The notes: generated by a model from the sequence alone, not told the origin. Counted from the first letter of the stretch, positions 26,050 through 35,852 are shown. The stretch is 64,000 nt of DNA from Brucella gallinifaecis (GCF_006476605.1 NZ_ML636800.1:431127-495126), one strand, 5' to 3'. Numbers and translations: made by a program.

Positions 26050-27561
26050 TTATGTATTCAAAATCCTCGATCGAATACGCTCTTTGAAGGGCACAATTTC
26101 ACTTTCGCTCTGTGAAGAAGCTGAAGCCACATCAATGCCATATTCCTTCAACTTTCGATAAAGCGTGGTCCGGCCAATCCCCAATCGACGTGCAACCTCA
26201 CTGATTTGACCATCATAATAGGAAATTGCGAAACGGATCATCTCTTCTTCCGCTGCGGCAAGCGTGCGCACTTCACCCTCTGGGGTAACTCCATTGATCA
26301 TTCCTGAACCGGAATTTTCACCCTTATGAACCATCACTGTATCAGACAGAGGTTCTTTATTGCCGAATATCGTCATGCCACGGAAATCACCGATTGAGAG
26401 CGTGTGATTTTCGCAAAGAAGAACAGCCTGATATATTGCATTCTTAAGTTCACGCACATTACCGGGCCATGCATGTGCCTTAAGACTTTCCATCGCATTT
26501 GGTGCGATTCCGACAAGGTGCCCCAGCCTTTCTTCACTGGCAAATTGCATCAAAAACTGGTGTGCCAGAATTGGAATATCTTCAATCCGGTCTCTCAGTG
26601 GCGGCATGGTGATATGAAATGAAGAAATCAGCTGATAAAGGCCGGGGTGAAACCGCCCCATATGAACAAGCTCAACGAGCGCTTGAGTGTTGGATGCGAT
26701 GATCCGCGTCTTCGACACAAACGCGCCATTCGCATTTTCAGCGGTATCCTGCGCAGCCTGCATTGTTTCAAAAAGCCGAATTTGAGTCTGATAAGGCAAG
26801 GCACTAATTTGATCAAAGAATAATGTGCCACCATTCGCCTCAGCCAGCTTGCCGACAATATGGCTCGACGGCCCGTTAAAATTCAGCCCCTCATTGTCAT
26901 CCAGGCCTGCTGACTGCCCGAATAAAATTTCATTCGCATTTTTATTTACAAATCCGCGGCAATCCACAGCAACGAAAGGACCTTGCCAGAGTGCCCCACT
27001 GCCAATAATCGCACGCGCCAGCGTTTCCTTGCCCGTTCCCTGCTCACCTTCAATGAGTAATGGCGTGTCCAGATGCATGACGCGCTTGGCGAGCGTAGCG
27101 ACCTTTTCCATTTCCGGGCTTTTTATGACGAGGTCAGAAAGCAGAATATGCGACTGTTGCGATGTACGTAAGCGTTTTAATTCATGCGACAGCGAATCAA
27201 GCTTAAAAACATTCGCGATAGAAACCTGCATACGTTCAAACGCTACAGGCTTGGTCATAAAATCCAATGCGCCCAGCTTGATCGCCTGCATCGCCTTATT
27301 CATGTCGTCCTGCTGGACCAGCGCAATAACAGGAATATTGATGCCGGCCTCGCGCATTCTTAGCAGCACAGCACAACCATCCATATCCGGCATGGTCAGA
27401 TCCAGCAGGATGAGCGCTATGTCTTTTCGGTTCGCGATGAACCCGAGAGCGCTGATACCACCATCTGCAAGAATCGTACGATAACCCATGCGCAGAACCG
27501 CCATTTCAAGGCTGCGACGCTGGATCGGATCATCATCCACTATAAGAATACGCGTACTCAT
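26050..27561 (-). CDS. NtrC-like response regulator with degenerate AAA+ domain
   Basis: A 503-residue protein with receiver (1-120, D54), AAA+ domain (about 145-370) and C-terminal Fis-type helix-turn-helix (near 455-490, ISEVARRLGIGRTTLYRKLKEYGI). Walker A is GEQGTGKET at 172-180. The segment that should carry the sigma-54-contacting GAFTGA loop instead reads FGQSAGLDDNEGLNFNG (from 214), and Walker B reads LFFDQ, not DE (250-251). It is therefore unlikely to activate sigma-54 promoters in the usual way and may act as a sigma-70 regulator. The start chosen is ATG 27561 (MSTRILIVDDD); ATG 27573 is in frame. No histidine kinase is adjacent. Confidence 0.88.
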   Translation of the reverse strand: MSTRILIVDDDPIQRRSLEMAVLRMGYRTILADGGISALGFIANRKDIALILLDLTMPDMDGCAVLLRMREAGINIPVIALVQQDDMNKAMQAIKLGALDFMTKPVAFERMQVSIANVFKLDSLSHELKRLRTSQQSHILLSDLVIKSPEMEKVATLAKRVMHLDTPLLIEGEQGTGKETLARAIIGSGALWQGPFVAVDCRGFVNKNANEILFGQSAGLDDNEGLNFNGPSSHIVGKLAEANGGTLFFDQISALPYQTQIRLFETMQAAQDTAENANGAFVSKTRIIASNTQALVELVHMGRFHPGLYQLISSFHITMPPLRDRIEDIPILAHQFLMQFASEERLGHLVGIAPNAMESLKAHAWPGNVRELKNAIYQAVLLCENHTLSIGDFRGMTIFGNKEPLSDTVMVHKGENSGSGMINGVTPEGEVRTLAAAEEEMIRFAISYYDGQISEVARRLGIGRTTLYRKLKEYGIDVASASSQSESEIVPFKERIRSRILNT

Positions 27562-27785
27562 TAACTGCTTCATCTATCAGGGGGGACTTGACCAGAACAC
27601 CCCAATAACTTGTATGTATCATTTTTCAGGCGATTTATTTGACCTTAGCTTTCAGTGAAAGCAAGCGGAGCGCATGGAAAATATATCTAACATCCTCAAA
27701 ATAGTGATGCTTCGAAAAGCGTAAACATCCCCCTCTTGGCGTCAACAAAAAGACATGCGAGAAGGATGGCGACAGGAGAAGACCA

Positions 27786-29582
27786 ATGACCGATGCGACA
27801 AAACTTGGAAAACTGCCGGAATGGAATCTGGCCGATCTTTACCCTTCAGCCGAAAGTGCTGAACTAAAAGCCGATCTCGCAAAGGCGGCCAGAGATGCAG
27901 CCAGTTTTGAAACACGCTGGAAAGGCAAGCTCGCAGAAGAAGCGGCAAAAGCCGATGGTGGTCATTTCGCGCAAGCTATCAAGGAATATGAAGCGCTTAG
28001 CGAACTTATGGGCCGTATCGCGTCTTTTGCCGGCCTCTATTATTATGGCAACACAACCGATCCCGAGCGTATGAAGCTTTATGGCGATGTGCAGCAGAAA
28101 TTGACCGATGCCAATACGCCACTTATTTTTTTCAGTCTCGAAATCAACCGGATTGACGATAGCGTCCTTGAAAAGGCAATGGCCTCCAATCCGGCAATCG
28201 GTCACTACCGCCCTTGGCTGGAAGATCTGCGCCTGGACAAGCCCTATGAGCTTGATGACAAGCTGGAACAGCTTTTTCATGAGAAGTCGATCACCGGCTA
28301 CAGCGCATGGAACCGCCTGTTTGATGAAACAATGTCGAGCCTGCGGTTTGAGATTGATGGTAAAGAACTCGCAATCGAGCAGACACTCACCCTGTTACAG
28401 GATGCAAACAGCGCAGTGCGCAAAAAGGCGACTGAAGCCCTTGCCAAAACTTTTAGCGCAAATCTGCGAACTTTCACGCTGATCACCAACACGCTTGCCA
28501 AGGACAAGGAAATTTCTGATCGCTGGCGTGGTTTTCAGGACATTGCCGACAGCCGACACCTTGCCAATCGTGTTGAACGTGAAGTGGTCGATGCTCTTGC
28601 GAGCGCAGTGGAAAAAGCCTATCCGCGCATTTCACACCGTTATTATGCATTGAAAGCCAAATGGCTTGGCCTTGAAAAACTCGAAAACTGGGACCGCAAT
28701 GCACCCTTGCCAGAAAAACCACAAGCGCTGATCTCATGGGATGAAGCGCGTGAAACCGTACTTTCGGCCTATGGCAGTTTTGCGCCTGAAATGGCCGAAA
28801 TCGCCAAAAATTTCTTTGAGAGGAACTGGATCGATGCGCCGGTGCGTCCGGGCAAAGCACCGGGGGCTTTTGCCCACCCAACCGTGCCTTCAGCCCATCC
28901 TTATGTGCTGCTCAACTATATGGGCAAACCGCGCGACGTGATGACACTTGCGCACGAACTGGGCCATGGCGTGCATCAGGTGCTTGCAGGATCACAGGGC
29001 GCACTTATGGCTTCAACGCCGCTGACGCTTGCAGAAACCGCTTCGGTTTTTGGCGAAATGCTGACCTTCCGCTCACTGCTTGAACGTACAACCAACAAAC
29101 GCGAACGCAAGGCCATGCTGGCGCAAAAGGCCGAAGACATGATCAATACTGTCGTGCGCCAGATCGCCTTCTATCAGTTCGAGCGCCGTGTTCATACCGA
29201 ACGTCGTGAAGGTGAACTCACATCCGATCGCATCGGCGAAATCTGGATGGATGTGCAGCGCGAAAGCCTTGGCGATGCAGTCAATCTCAATCCGGGTTAT
29301 GAGGTGTTCTGGACTTATATTCCGCATTTCATCCATTCACCATTCTATGTCTATGCCTATGCTTTCGGCGACTGTCTGGTAAACTCGCTCTATGCGGTCT
29401 ACCAGAATTCGGAAAAAGGCTTCCAGCAAAAATATTTTGACATGCTCAAAGCCGGAGGCACCAAACATCACAAGGAACTGCTGGCGCCATTTGGTCTTGA
29501 TGCAACCGATCCGGATTTCTGGAACAAGGGCCTGTCAGTGATCGAAGGCATTATCGACGAACTTGAAGCCATGGAAGACTGA
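27786..29582 (+). CDS. pepF: Oligoendopeptidase F (M3 family)
   Basis: A 598-residue M3-family zinc metallopeptidase that cuts short peptides in the cytoplasm. The zinc-binding HELGH is at 390-394, followed by a distal Glu region (TPLTLAETASVFGEMLTF) typical of M3B enzymes. The N-terminus (LPEWNLADLYPS) also fits the PepF family. The start is preceded by AGGAG at seven bases. It is followed after eight bases by pabB in the same direction, so the two may share a transcript without an obvious metabolic link. Confidence 0.92.
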   Translation: MTDATKLGKLPEWNLADLYPSAESAELKADLAKAARDAASFETRWKGKLAEEAAKADGGHFAQAIKEYEALSELMGRIASFAGLYYYGNTTDPERMKLYGDVQQKLTDANTPLIFFSLEINRIDDSVLEKAMASNPAIGHYRPWLEDLRLDKPYELDDKLEQLFHEKSITGYSAWNRLFDETMSSLRFEIDGKELAIEQTLTLLQDANSAVRKKATEALAKTFSANLRTFTLITNTLAKDKEISDRWRGFQDIADSRHLANRVEREVVDALASAVEKAYPRISHRYYALKAKWLGLEKLENWDRNAPLPEKPQALISWDEARETVLSAYGSFAPEMAEIAKNFFERNWIDAPVRPGKAPGAFAHPTVPSAHPYVLLNYMGKPRDVMTLAHELGHGVHQVLAGSQGALMASTPLTLAETASVFGEMLTFRSLLERTTNKRERKAMLAQKAEDMINTVVRQIAFYQFERRVHTERREGELTSDRIGEIWMDVQRESLGDAVNLNPGYEVFWTYIPHFIHSPFYVYAYAFGDCLVNSLYAVYQNSEKGFQQKYFDMLKAGGTKHHKELLAPFGLDATDPDFWNKGLSVIEGIIDELEAMED

Positions 29583-29590
29583 GTAAATCC

Positions 29591-30766
29591 GTGCCTCAAC
29601 CCGATTATGATAAGCCGCTTATCCTGTTTCGGGATGACAAGGCGGGACGCGAAGTTCTCTTTGCGTCCCCATCTGCGATTATCCGTGCCGATGAACCACA
29701 TGCATTTGAGGCTGCATGGAACGCGATGCAGCGTGCACATGAAGATGGCAAGTGGCTCGCAGGCTATCTCTCTTATGAAGCAGGCTATCTACTCGAACCC
29801 AAACTGAAGGAGCTGCTGCCCGAAGATCGCAAAGCGCCATTGCTCTGCTTCGGTGTCTTTGATGCACCCTGCGATGAGGAGCTGCACAACCACAGCGATG
29901 GCAAGAACAGTTTTTTGCGTAATCCGGTCGCTCAATGGTCGTTTAAGGAATACCAAAAAAAATTTGATCGCCTCCACCAGCATCTGCGGGAAGGTGATTG
30001 TTATCAGGGCAATCTGACTTTTCCCATCCATGCCAAATGGGATGGTGATCCGCTTGTTCTGTTCAACGCGCTCGCCAGGCGGCAGCCGGTTCGCTACGCA
30101 ACCTATTGTAATCTGGGTGGTCCGATCATCCTGTCCCGTTCGCCGGAACTTTTCTTTGAAATTGATGATGAGGGATATATCGAAACACACCCTATGAAGG
30201 GCACCATGCCGCGCGGTGCAACGCCTATTGAGGATGAAGCGAACCGCCAGTTTCTGATGAACGATCCCAAAAATCAGGCCGAAAACCGCATGATTGTCGA
30301 TTTGCTGCGCAATGACATATCATTGATCAGCGAAGTCGGCTCGCTTGACGTACCAGAAATTTTTCAGGTGGAAACCTATCCAACCGTGCATCAAATGATC
30401 AGTCGCGTGCGTGCAAGACTTAAAAATGATCTGCCGCTTCGCGCAATTTTTTCGGCGCTTTTTCCCTGCGGTTCAATAACCGGCGCACCCAAAATCAGCG
30501 CTATGAAAATTCTTCGCTGCCTCGAAAAACAACCTCGTGATATTTATTGCGGTTCACTCGGCTGGATAGAACCGGGAGGGCGGATGCGCTTCAATGTCGC
30601 CATTCGAACGCTCTCGCTTCTTGAACAAAATCGTGCAATTTTCAACGTTGGAGGCGGCGTGGTTTTCGATTCCACAGCGCAAGCGGAGTATGAAGAATGC
30701 CTTCTGAAAGCACAATTCGCGACGGGTCAGAGGCCCGCAACCTTGCAGAGCCAGACTACCAACTGA
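29591..30766 (+). CDS. pabB: Aminodeoxychorismate synthase component I
   Basis: A 391-residue chorismate-binding enzyme. It makes 4-amino-4-deoxychorismate for folate synthesis together with a glutamine amidotransferase subunit that is not in this window. The chorismate-binding motifs are KGTMPRG near 203, AENRMIVDLLRNDIS near 235, and FPCGSITGAPKISAMKIL near 290, and GGGVVFDS lies near the end. The start is GTG at 29591. The gene overlaps pabC by 70 bases in a different frame, which suggests tight coupling. Confidence 0.9.
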   Translation: MPQPDYDKPLILFRDDKAGREVLFASPSAIIRADEPHAFEAAWNAMQRAHEDGKWLAGYLSYEAGYLLEPKLKELLPEDRKAPLLCFGVFDAPCDEELHNHSDGKNSFLRNPVAQWSFKEYQKKFDRLHQHLREGDCYQGNLTFPIHAKWDGDPLVLFNALARRQPVRYATYCNLGGPIILSRSPELFFEIDDEGYIETHPMKGTMPRGATPIEDEANRQFLMNDPKNQAENRMIVDLLRNDISLISEVGSLDVPEIFQVETYPTVHQMISRVRARLKNDLPLRAIFSALFPCGSITGAPKISAMKILRCLEKQPRDIYCGSLGWIEPGGRMRFNVAIRTLSLLEQNRAIFNVGGGVVFDSTAQAEYEECLLKAQFATGQRPATLQSQTTN

Positions 30767-31380
30767 TTGAAACAATGCGCTGGGAGCCTCTTTCAGGCAT
30801 ATTGCGTTTTGATCTGCATATGGCTCGGCTTGAAAATTCAGCACAGACACTCGGTTTTCATTACGATATGGAAACAGTGCATCAGAAAATCGCTGAAACT
30901 GCCACTGGCGAAAGCCCGCTCAGACTGCGGCTGACATTGGCCCCTGATGGATCCGTTACGCTTGCAGCACAGCCCTATGAACCCCTGCCAGACAATACTC
31001 TGTGGCGTATAGCAGTCGCAAAAACACGCTTGAACCAAAATGATCCGCTGCTGCGCCACAAGACAACACGGCGCCAGACCTATATTGCAGCCAGAGAAGA
31101 ATATTCATCAGCAGAAGTGGATGAAGTCATCTTGCTCAATGAGCATGACGAGATTTGTGAAGGCACGATCACCTCTGTTTTCCTTGATATGGGTGGAACA
31201 AGCTGTGTCACCCCTGCCCTTTCCTGCGGGTTACTTGACGGTGTTTTAAGACGCGAACTTTTAAACAATAATGTGGCGCAGGAAGGAGTTGTGAGCATGG
31301 ATGATCTCAGCCATGCACGCAATATTCTCGTCGGTAATTCATTGCGCGGCATGATACGCGCTCAGCTGGTTACGATATAA
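30697..31380 (+). CDS. pabC: Class IV aminotransferase, probable aminodeoxychorismate lyase
   Basis: A 227-residue PLP-dependent fold-type IV protein. It likely releases pyruvate from aminodeoxychorismate to give 4-aminobenzoate, completing the PabB step. Family features are RFDLHMARLENSAQTLGF near 35, RHKTTRRQTY near 110 with the PLP lysine (K114), and NEHDEICEGTITSVFL near 150. The ATG at 30697 has GGAG eight bases upstream but lies inside pabB, giving a 70-base overlap. An ATG at 30775 (MRWEPLSG) just after pabB would remove it but has a poor ribosome-binding site. Confidence 0.85.
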   Translation: MPSESTIRDGSEARNLAEPDYQLIETMRWEPLSGILRFDLHMARLENSAQTLGFHYDMETVHQKIAETATGESPLRLRLTLAPDGSVTLAAQPYEPLPDNTLWRIAVAKTRLNQNDPLLRHKTTRRQTYIAAREEYSSAEVDEVILLNEHDEICEGTITSVFLDMGGTSCVTPALSCGLLDGVLRRELLNNNVAQEGVVSMDDLSHARNILVGNSLRGMIRAQLVTI

Positions 31381-31513
31381 ATTCGTTAAACACGTTTGCT
31401 GTCATAGGCTTGTGACGTTTCTTTCTTTCTATGAACCTGTGCTATCGTAGCAAAATGAGTATTCCGCATCCCGGAAATACCTAGCGCTGCATCCTTGCGG
31501 CAGGAGAGAAAAA

Positions 31514-32959
31514 ATGGCGAAAACGAAATGGCCAGTCTATGGCGAAATTACCGGTCCTCTTATCATGATCGGCTTCGGCTCGATCGGGCGCGGTACCCTG
31601 CCACTGATCGAACGCCATTTCAAATTCGACAAATCCCGGATGGTCGTCCTTGATCCAAGCGAGAAAAATCGTAAAATTCTGGATGACAAGGGAATCCGTT
31701 TCATTCAGGAAGCAATCACCAGAGATAATTACAAAAAAATTCTTGGCCCTTTGCTCAAGGACGGCGAAGGACAGGCTTTCATTGTCAACCTGTCTGTCGA
31801 TACAGGCTCTCTCGACCTGATGTGTTACAGCCGTGAAAATGGGGCCCTTTATATCGACACTGTTGTTGAACCATGGCTCGGCTTCTACTTTGATGAAAAA
31901 GCCGATAATGCCTCGCGCACCAATTATGCATTGCGCGAAACCGTACGCGCTGAAAAACGCAAAAACCCAGGCGGTCCGACGGCAGTTTCATGCTGCGGCG
32001 CCAATCCGGGCATGGTGTCATGGTTTGTAAAAAAAGCGCTGATCGATCTCGCAACCGAACTCAAACTTCAATTTGAAGAGCCTGCCACCGATGATCGCAA
32101 GGGCTGGGCAAAGCTCATGAAAAAGCTTGGCGTAAAAGGAATTCATATCGCAGAGCGGGACACTCAGCGTGCAAAAGCACCAAAGCCATACGACACATTC
32201 TGGAACACCTGGTCTGTAGAAGGCTTTATTGCCGAAGGTCTGCAACCTGCAGAACTCGGCTGGGGCAGCCATGAAAAATGGAAGCCTAAAAATGCCCGCA
32301 AACAAAAAAAGGGCAACAAGGCAGCCATCTATCTTGATCAGCCGGGTGGCAGCACCCGCATTCGCACCTGGTGTCCGACACATGGAGCACAATTCGGACT
32401 GCTGGTGACGCATAATGAAGCAATTTCAATTGCGGATTTTTTCACCTTGCGCAGCAAAAAAGGCAAGCTCGACTATCGTCCAACCTGTAATTATGCCTAT
32501 CACCCATGCAATGACGCGATCCTGTCACTCAATGAAATGTTTGGTGCAAATGGCAAAGCACAATCCGCACAGCATGTACTTGAAGAAAATGAAATTCTTG
32601 ACGGTTCTGACGAGCTTGGAGTTCTGCTCTATGGCCATGACAGGAACGCTTATTGGTATGGCTCGCAGCTAACTATTGAAGAAGCACGCAAACTCGCCCC
32701 CTATCAGAATGCAACAGGGCTACAGGTCTCCTCTTCGGTTCTGGCTGGTATGGTCTGGGCATTGGAAAATCCACAAAGCGGTATCGTCGAAACCGATGAG
32801 ATGGACTATCGCCGCTGTCTTGAAGTGCAACTGCCATATCTCGGCCCTGTCAAAGGCTATTATACGGACTGGACCCCGCTCGATGGTCGTGGCGTGTTGT
32901 TTGAAGAAGAGCTGGACACCACAGATCCCTGGCAGTTCCGCAACATTCTAGTGGTTTGA
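31514..32959 (+). CDS. hss: Homospermidine synthase
   Basis: A 481-residue NAD-dependent enzyme of the saccharopine-dehydrogenase-like fold. It condenses two putrescine units, or putrescine and spermidine, into sym-homospermidine, a polyamine characteristic of many alphaproteobacteria. The nucleotide-binding loop GFGSIGRG is at 20-27 and the dimer core shows SCCGANPGMVSWFVKKAL near 159. Length and sequence pattern match bacterial Hss closely. The start follows AGGAG at seven bases. The last codons are part of the left arm of an inverted repeat (32948-33023). It appears monocistronic. Confidence 0.93.
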   Translation: MAKTKWPVYGEITGPLIMIGFGSIGRGTLPLIERHFKFDKSRMVVLDPSEKNRKILDDKGIRFIQEAITRDNYKKILGPLLKDGEGQAFIVNLSVDTGSLDLMCYSRENGALYIDTVVEPWLGFYFDEKADNASRTNYALRETVRAEKRKNPGGPTAVSCCGANPGMVSWFVKKALIDLATELKLQFEEPATDDRKGWAKLMKKLGVKGIHIAERDTQRAKAPKPYDTFWNTWSVEGFIAEGLQPAELGWGSHEKWKPKNARKQKKGNKAAIYLDQPGGSTRIRTWCPTHGAQFGLLVTHNEAISIADFFTLRSKKGKLDYRPTCNYAYHPCNDAILSLNEMFGANGKAQSAQHVLEENEILDGSDELGVLLYGHDRNAYWYGSQLTIEEARKLAPYQNATGLQVSSSVLAGMVWALENPQSGIVETDEMDYRRCLEVQLPYLGPVKGYYTDWTPLDGRGVLFEEELDTTDPWQFRNILVV

Positions 32960-33023
32960 TTCCAACATTTGCATCCCGTCACTCCACCCAAGCGGGCAAA
33001 TATTGGAATCCAAAAACCACTAG
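32948..33023. repeat. Inverted repeat element 1 at the 3' end of hss
   Basis: Left arm CTAGTGGTTTGATTCCAA then CATTTGC, right arm its near complement ending AAAACCACTAG, about 27 paired bases with a small bulge. The outer ends are CTAGTGG/CCACTAG. The left arm includes the hss stop codon, so the RNA would fold over the end of the gene. Confidence 0.75.
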
Positions 33024-33037
33024 CCAAGTATATGTTT

Positions 33038-33115
33038 CTAGTGGATTTTACGAATTTGACATTTGAACTGGCACTGAGAGTAACCGGGATTCAAATGTCA
33101 AATTCAATCCACGAG
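33038..33115. repeat. Inverted repeat element 2 downstream of hss
   Basis: Left arm begins CTAGTGGATTTTA and contains AATTTGACATTTGAA; the right arm TTCAAATGTCAAATTCAATCC then ACGAG is its imperfect complement. It shares the CTAGTGG outer end with element 1, so both appear to belong to one palindromic repeat family. Confidence 0.75.
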
Positions 33116-33253
33116 TGCGGTAAATCTGACAAATTGCCTGACCCCGACCATTGCGGCAGTTGCGCAACAGTCTCACAATCCTCTTCAAAAGGGCTTGTAA
33201 TCGTGTAAATTTCCATACATCACACGGGAAACACCCTTACGGAGACTATGGAC

Positions 33254-33631
33254 ATGAAACGCTTCCGCATCATTGGCTCTATGGCAATTGTATCTCTTGC
33301 CCTTGCAGGCTGTATAGCAACTGGCCCCGGCGGTGGCGGCAATGTCCCTGTTATCAATCGCGCACCAGCAGGCATTGATGGAGCATGGGTCGATCCAAAC
33401 GGCATCGTCTCATCATTCAATGGCGGTATTTTCGAAACCCGTTCCACCGACACCAATGAAAAGCTTGCAGAAGGCAATTATCGCTATCAGTCGCCTCAGC
33501 TCGTTGAAATCGACATGCGTTCTATAGTTCGTGGAACCACATCACGTGTAAACTGCGCACTCGTTTCCCAGAACCAGCTCAACTGCACATCATCAGCGGG
33601 TTCGCGCTTCTCATTGACCCGTCGCGGTTAA
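33254..33631 (+). CDS. omp10: Outer membrane lipoprotein Omp10
   Basis: A 125-residue lipoprotein: signal peptide with lipobox LAGC and lipid-bearing C20, then a compact domain of the AprI/Inh (protease-inhibitor-like beta barrel) type. The stretch GSWVDPNG-like WVDPNGIVSSFNGGIFETR and the ending LNCTSSAGSRFSLTRR match Brucella Omp10, a minor outer membrane protein and serological antigen, almost word for word. The start is taken at 33254 because GGAG is nine bases away; ATG at 33248 is too close to it. Its own terminator follows. It is a strong marker for Brucellaceae. Confidence 0.93.
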   Translation: MKRFRIIGSMAIVSLALAGCIATGPGGGGNVPVINRAPAGIDGAWVDPNGIVSSFNGGIFETRSTDTNEKLAEGNYRYQSPQLVEIDMRSIVRGTTSRVNCALVSQNQLNCTSSAGSRFSLTRRG

Positions 33632-33652
33632 CAACTATATGAATAATAATTG

Positions 33653-33686
33653 AAACGGCATATGCTCTCTGCATATGCCGTTTTTT
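33653..33686 (+). terminator. Terminator after omp10
   Basis: Stem ACGGCATATGC/GCATATGCCGT (33655-33665 and 33671-33681) with loop TCTCT, followed by a run of T. Confidence 0.85.
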
Positions 33687-33791
33687 ATGTATGCTTACAG
33701 CTCAAAACTGATAATTCATTGGCCGTGGATATTGTCAGGATTGTAATTTGCCTTTTTTTCTCTAGTTTTCCTGCTAAGCAGGAGTCGGAAA

Positions 33792-34829
33792 ATGAGTGAG
33801 GCAGATAAATTGATCGACAACACAATCAACCATGCTGTCAAACAGCCCAAAATCGGTGTGCTGCTGGTCAATCTCGGAACGCCCGATGGCACCAGCTATG
33901 CCCCGATGCGTCGCTACCTTGCCGAATTTTTATCCGACCGCCGTGTTATCGAATGGCCGCGCCTTATCTGGTATCCGATCTTCTATGGCATAGTGCTCAA
34001 TACACGTCCGAAGCGTTCCGGCGCACTCTATGACCGCATCTGGAACCGCGAAAAAAACGAATCCCCACTGCGCACTTTCACGCGTTCGCAAGGAGAAAAG
34101 CTTGCCATAGCGCTGAAAGATCAGCCGAATGTCATCGTGGACTGGGCCATGCGCTATGGACAACCCTCAATTGAAGACGTGACAGACCGCCTGCTCAAAC
34201 AAGGCTGCGAACGCATCGTCATGTTCCCGCTCTATCCGCAATATTCGGCGACAACCACAGCCACCGTAAATGATAAATTCTTTGAAGTGCTCATGAAAAA
34301 GCGCTTCATGCCAGCAATACGGACAATCCCTTCCTATGAGGTGGAGCCGGTCTATATCGAGGCACTTGCACAATCGATTGAGAAGCATCTGGCAACGCTT
34401 GATTTCAAACCGGAAGTGATCCTTGCTTCCTATCATGGCATTCCAAAAAGCTATTCCGACAAGGGCGATCCATATCGTTCGCAATGCCTTGAAACATCAA
34501 GACTTTTACGTGCACGTCTTGGCATGGATGACAAACAGTTTCGTTCAACCTTCCAGTCCCGTTTCGGTCCGGAGGAATGGTTAACACCCTATACAGACGA
34601 AACTGTAGTGGAACTCGCCAAACAGGGCGTAAAATCTGTTGCGGTTCTCAATCCCGGTTTTGTTGTAGACTGTCTGGAGACAGTGGATGAAATCGGCCAT
34701 GAAGCAGCAGAAGCTTTTCATGAAGCGGGTGGTGAAAACTTCAGCCACATACCATGCCTCAACGACAGTGCAGAAGGTATGAAGGTCATCGAAACTCTTG
34801 TCCGTCGCGAGTTACAGGGCTGGATTTGA
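33792..34829 (+). CDS. hemH: Ferrochelatase
   Basis: A 345-residue ferrochelatase, inserting Fe2+ into protoporphyrin IX as the last step of heme synthesis. The signature ASYHGIPKSY contains the catalytic His (H215), and the N-terminal VLLVNLGTPDGTSYAPMRRYLAEFL and C-terminal NPGFVVDCLETVDEIGHEA are canonical. AGGAG is seven bases before the ATG. The 17-base gap to the stomatin-like gene, with its own AAGGA site, suggests cotranscription with the next two genes. Confidence 0.95.
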   Translation: MSEADKLIDNTINHAVKQPKIGVLLVNLGTPDGTSYAPMRRYLAEFLSDRRVIEWPRLIWYPIFYGIVLNTRPKRSGALYDRIWNREKNESPLRTFTRSQGEKLAIALKDQPNVIVDWAMRYGQPSIEDVTDRLLKQGCERIVMFPLYPQYSATTTATVNDKFFEVLMKKRFMPAIRTIPSYEVEPVYIEALAQSIEKHLATLDFKPEVILASYHGIPKSYSDKGDPYRSQCLETSRLLRARLGMDDKQFRSTFQSRFGPEEWLTPYTDETVVELAKQGVKSVAVLNPGFVVDCLETVDEIGHEAAEAFHEAGGENFSHIPCLNDSAEGMKVIETLVRRELQGWI

Positions 34830-34846
34830 TTTAAAGGAATTACATA

Positions 34847-35836
34847 ATGAGCGGTTTTGACATCACGCTACTGATTTTAGCTGCACTTGTTCTCGTAACG
34901 CTTTTTGCTGGCATCAAAACAGTGCCACAGGGTTATAATTATACAGTTGAGCGTTTTGGTCGCTATACCCGCACCCTGATGCCGGGCCTTAATCTTATCA
35001 TACCTTTCTTTGACCGTATCGGTGCACGCCTTAACATGATGGAACAGGTACTCGATGTGCCGACGCAGGAAGTTATTACCCGCGATAACGCCATAGTCGG
35101 GGTGGATGGCGTGGCCTTTTATCAGGTGCTCAACGCCGCACAGGCTGCCTATCAGGTTTCCAATCTGCAATATGCGATCCTGAACCTTACCATGACCAAT
35201 ATCCGCTCGGTCATGGGCTCGATGGATCTTGATGAACTGCTTTCCAACCGCGATGCGATCAATGATCGTCTGTTACGAATTGTTGATGAAGCAGCCCATC
35301 CATGGGGTCTTAAAATGACCCGTGTAGAAATCAAGGACATTAATCCGCCGGAAGACATTGTCACTTCAATGGCTCGTCAGATGAAGGCCGAACGCGACAA
35401 ACGTGCGCAAGTGCTGGAAGCGGAAGGCGATCGCAACGCCCAGATTCTGCGTGCTGAAGGCCAGAAACAGTCGCAAATTCTTGAAGCAGAAGGCAAACTG
35501 GAAGCCGCAAAGCGCGAAGCTGAAGCCCGCGAACGCCTTGCCGAAGCGGAAGCAAAAGCAACAACACTGGTTTCCGACGCCGTTTCAAGCGGAAATGTGC
35601 AGGCACTCAACTATTTCGTTGCACAAAAATACACCGAAGCACTTGGCAATATCGCAAGCGCCAAAAACCAGAAAGTGGTTCTCATGCCACTTGAAGCAAG
35701 CGCATTGATCGGCTCACTTGGCGGCATCGGCGCGATTGCCAAGGAAGTGTTTGGCCATGGTAATCATCCGGTTGATCCAACACCACCGACCGCGCCTGCA
35801 ACACGCTCACGCAGCATCCCAACCACTCGCAGCTAA
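34847..35836 (+). CDS. qmcA: SPFH/Band 7 (stomatin-like) membrane protein
   Basis: A 329-residue stomatin-family protein. An N-terminal membrane anchor (about 3-23) is followed by the SPFH domain ([22 protein letters not shown], about 25-185). Then comes a long Ala/Glu/Lys coiled coil ([20 protein letters not shown] and repeats, about 185-250) and a C-terminal region ending in a low-complexity Pro/Thr/Ser tail. It probably forms membrane-bound oligomers that organise proteases or microdomains. The following NfeD gene is the usual partner of such proteins. Confidence 0.9.
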   Translation: MSGFDITLLILAALVLVTLFAGIKTVPQGYNYTVERFGRYTRTLMPGLNLIIPFFDRIGARLNMMEQVLDVPTQEVITRDNAIVGVDGVAFYQVLNAAQAAYQVSNLQYAILNLTMTNIRSVMGSMDLDELLSNRDAINDRLLRIVDEAAHPWGLKMTRVEIKDINPPEDIVTSMARQMKAERDKRAQVLEAEGDRNAQILRAEGQKQSQILEAEGKLEAAKREAEARERLAEAEAKATTLVSDAVSSGNVQALNYFVAQKYTEALGNIASAKNQKVVLMPLEASALIGSLGGIGAIAKEVFGHGNHPVDPTPPTAPATRSRSIPTTRS

Positions 35837-35852
35837 CAAAAAGCAGGGCGTC

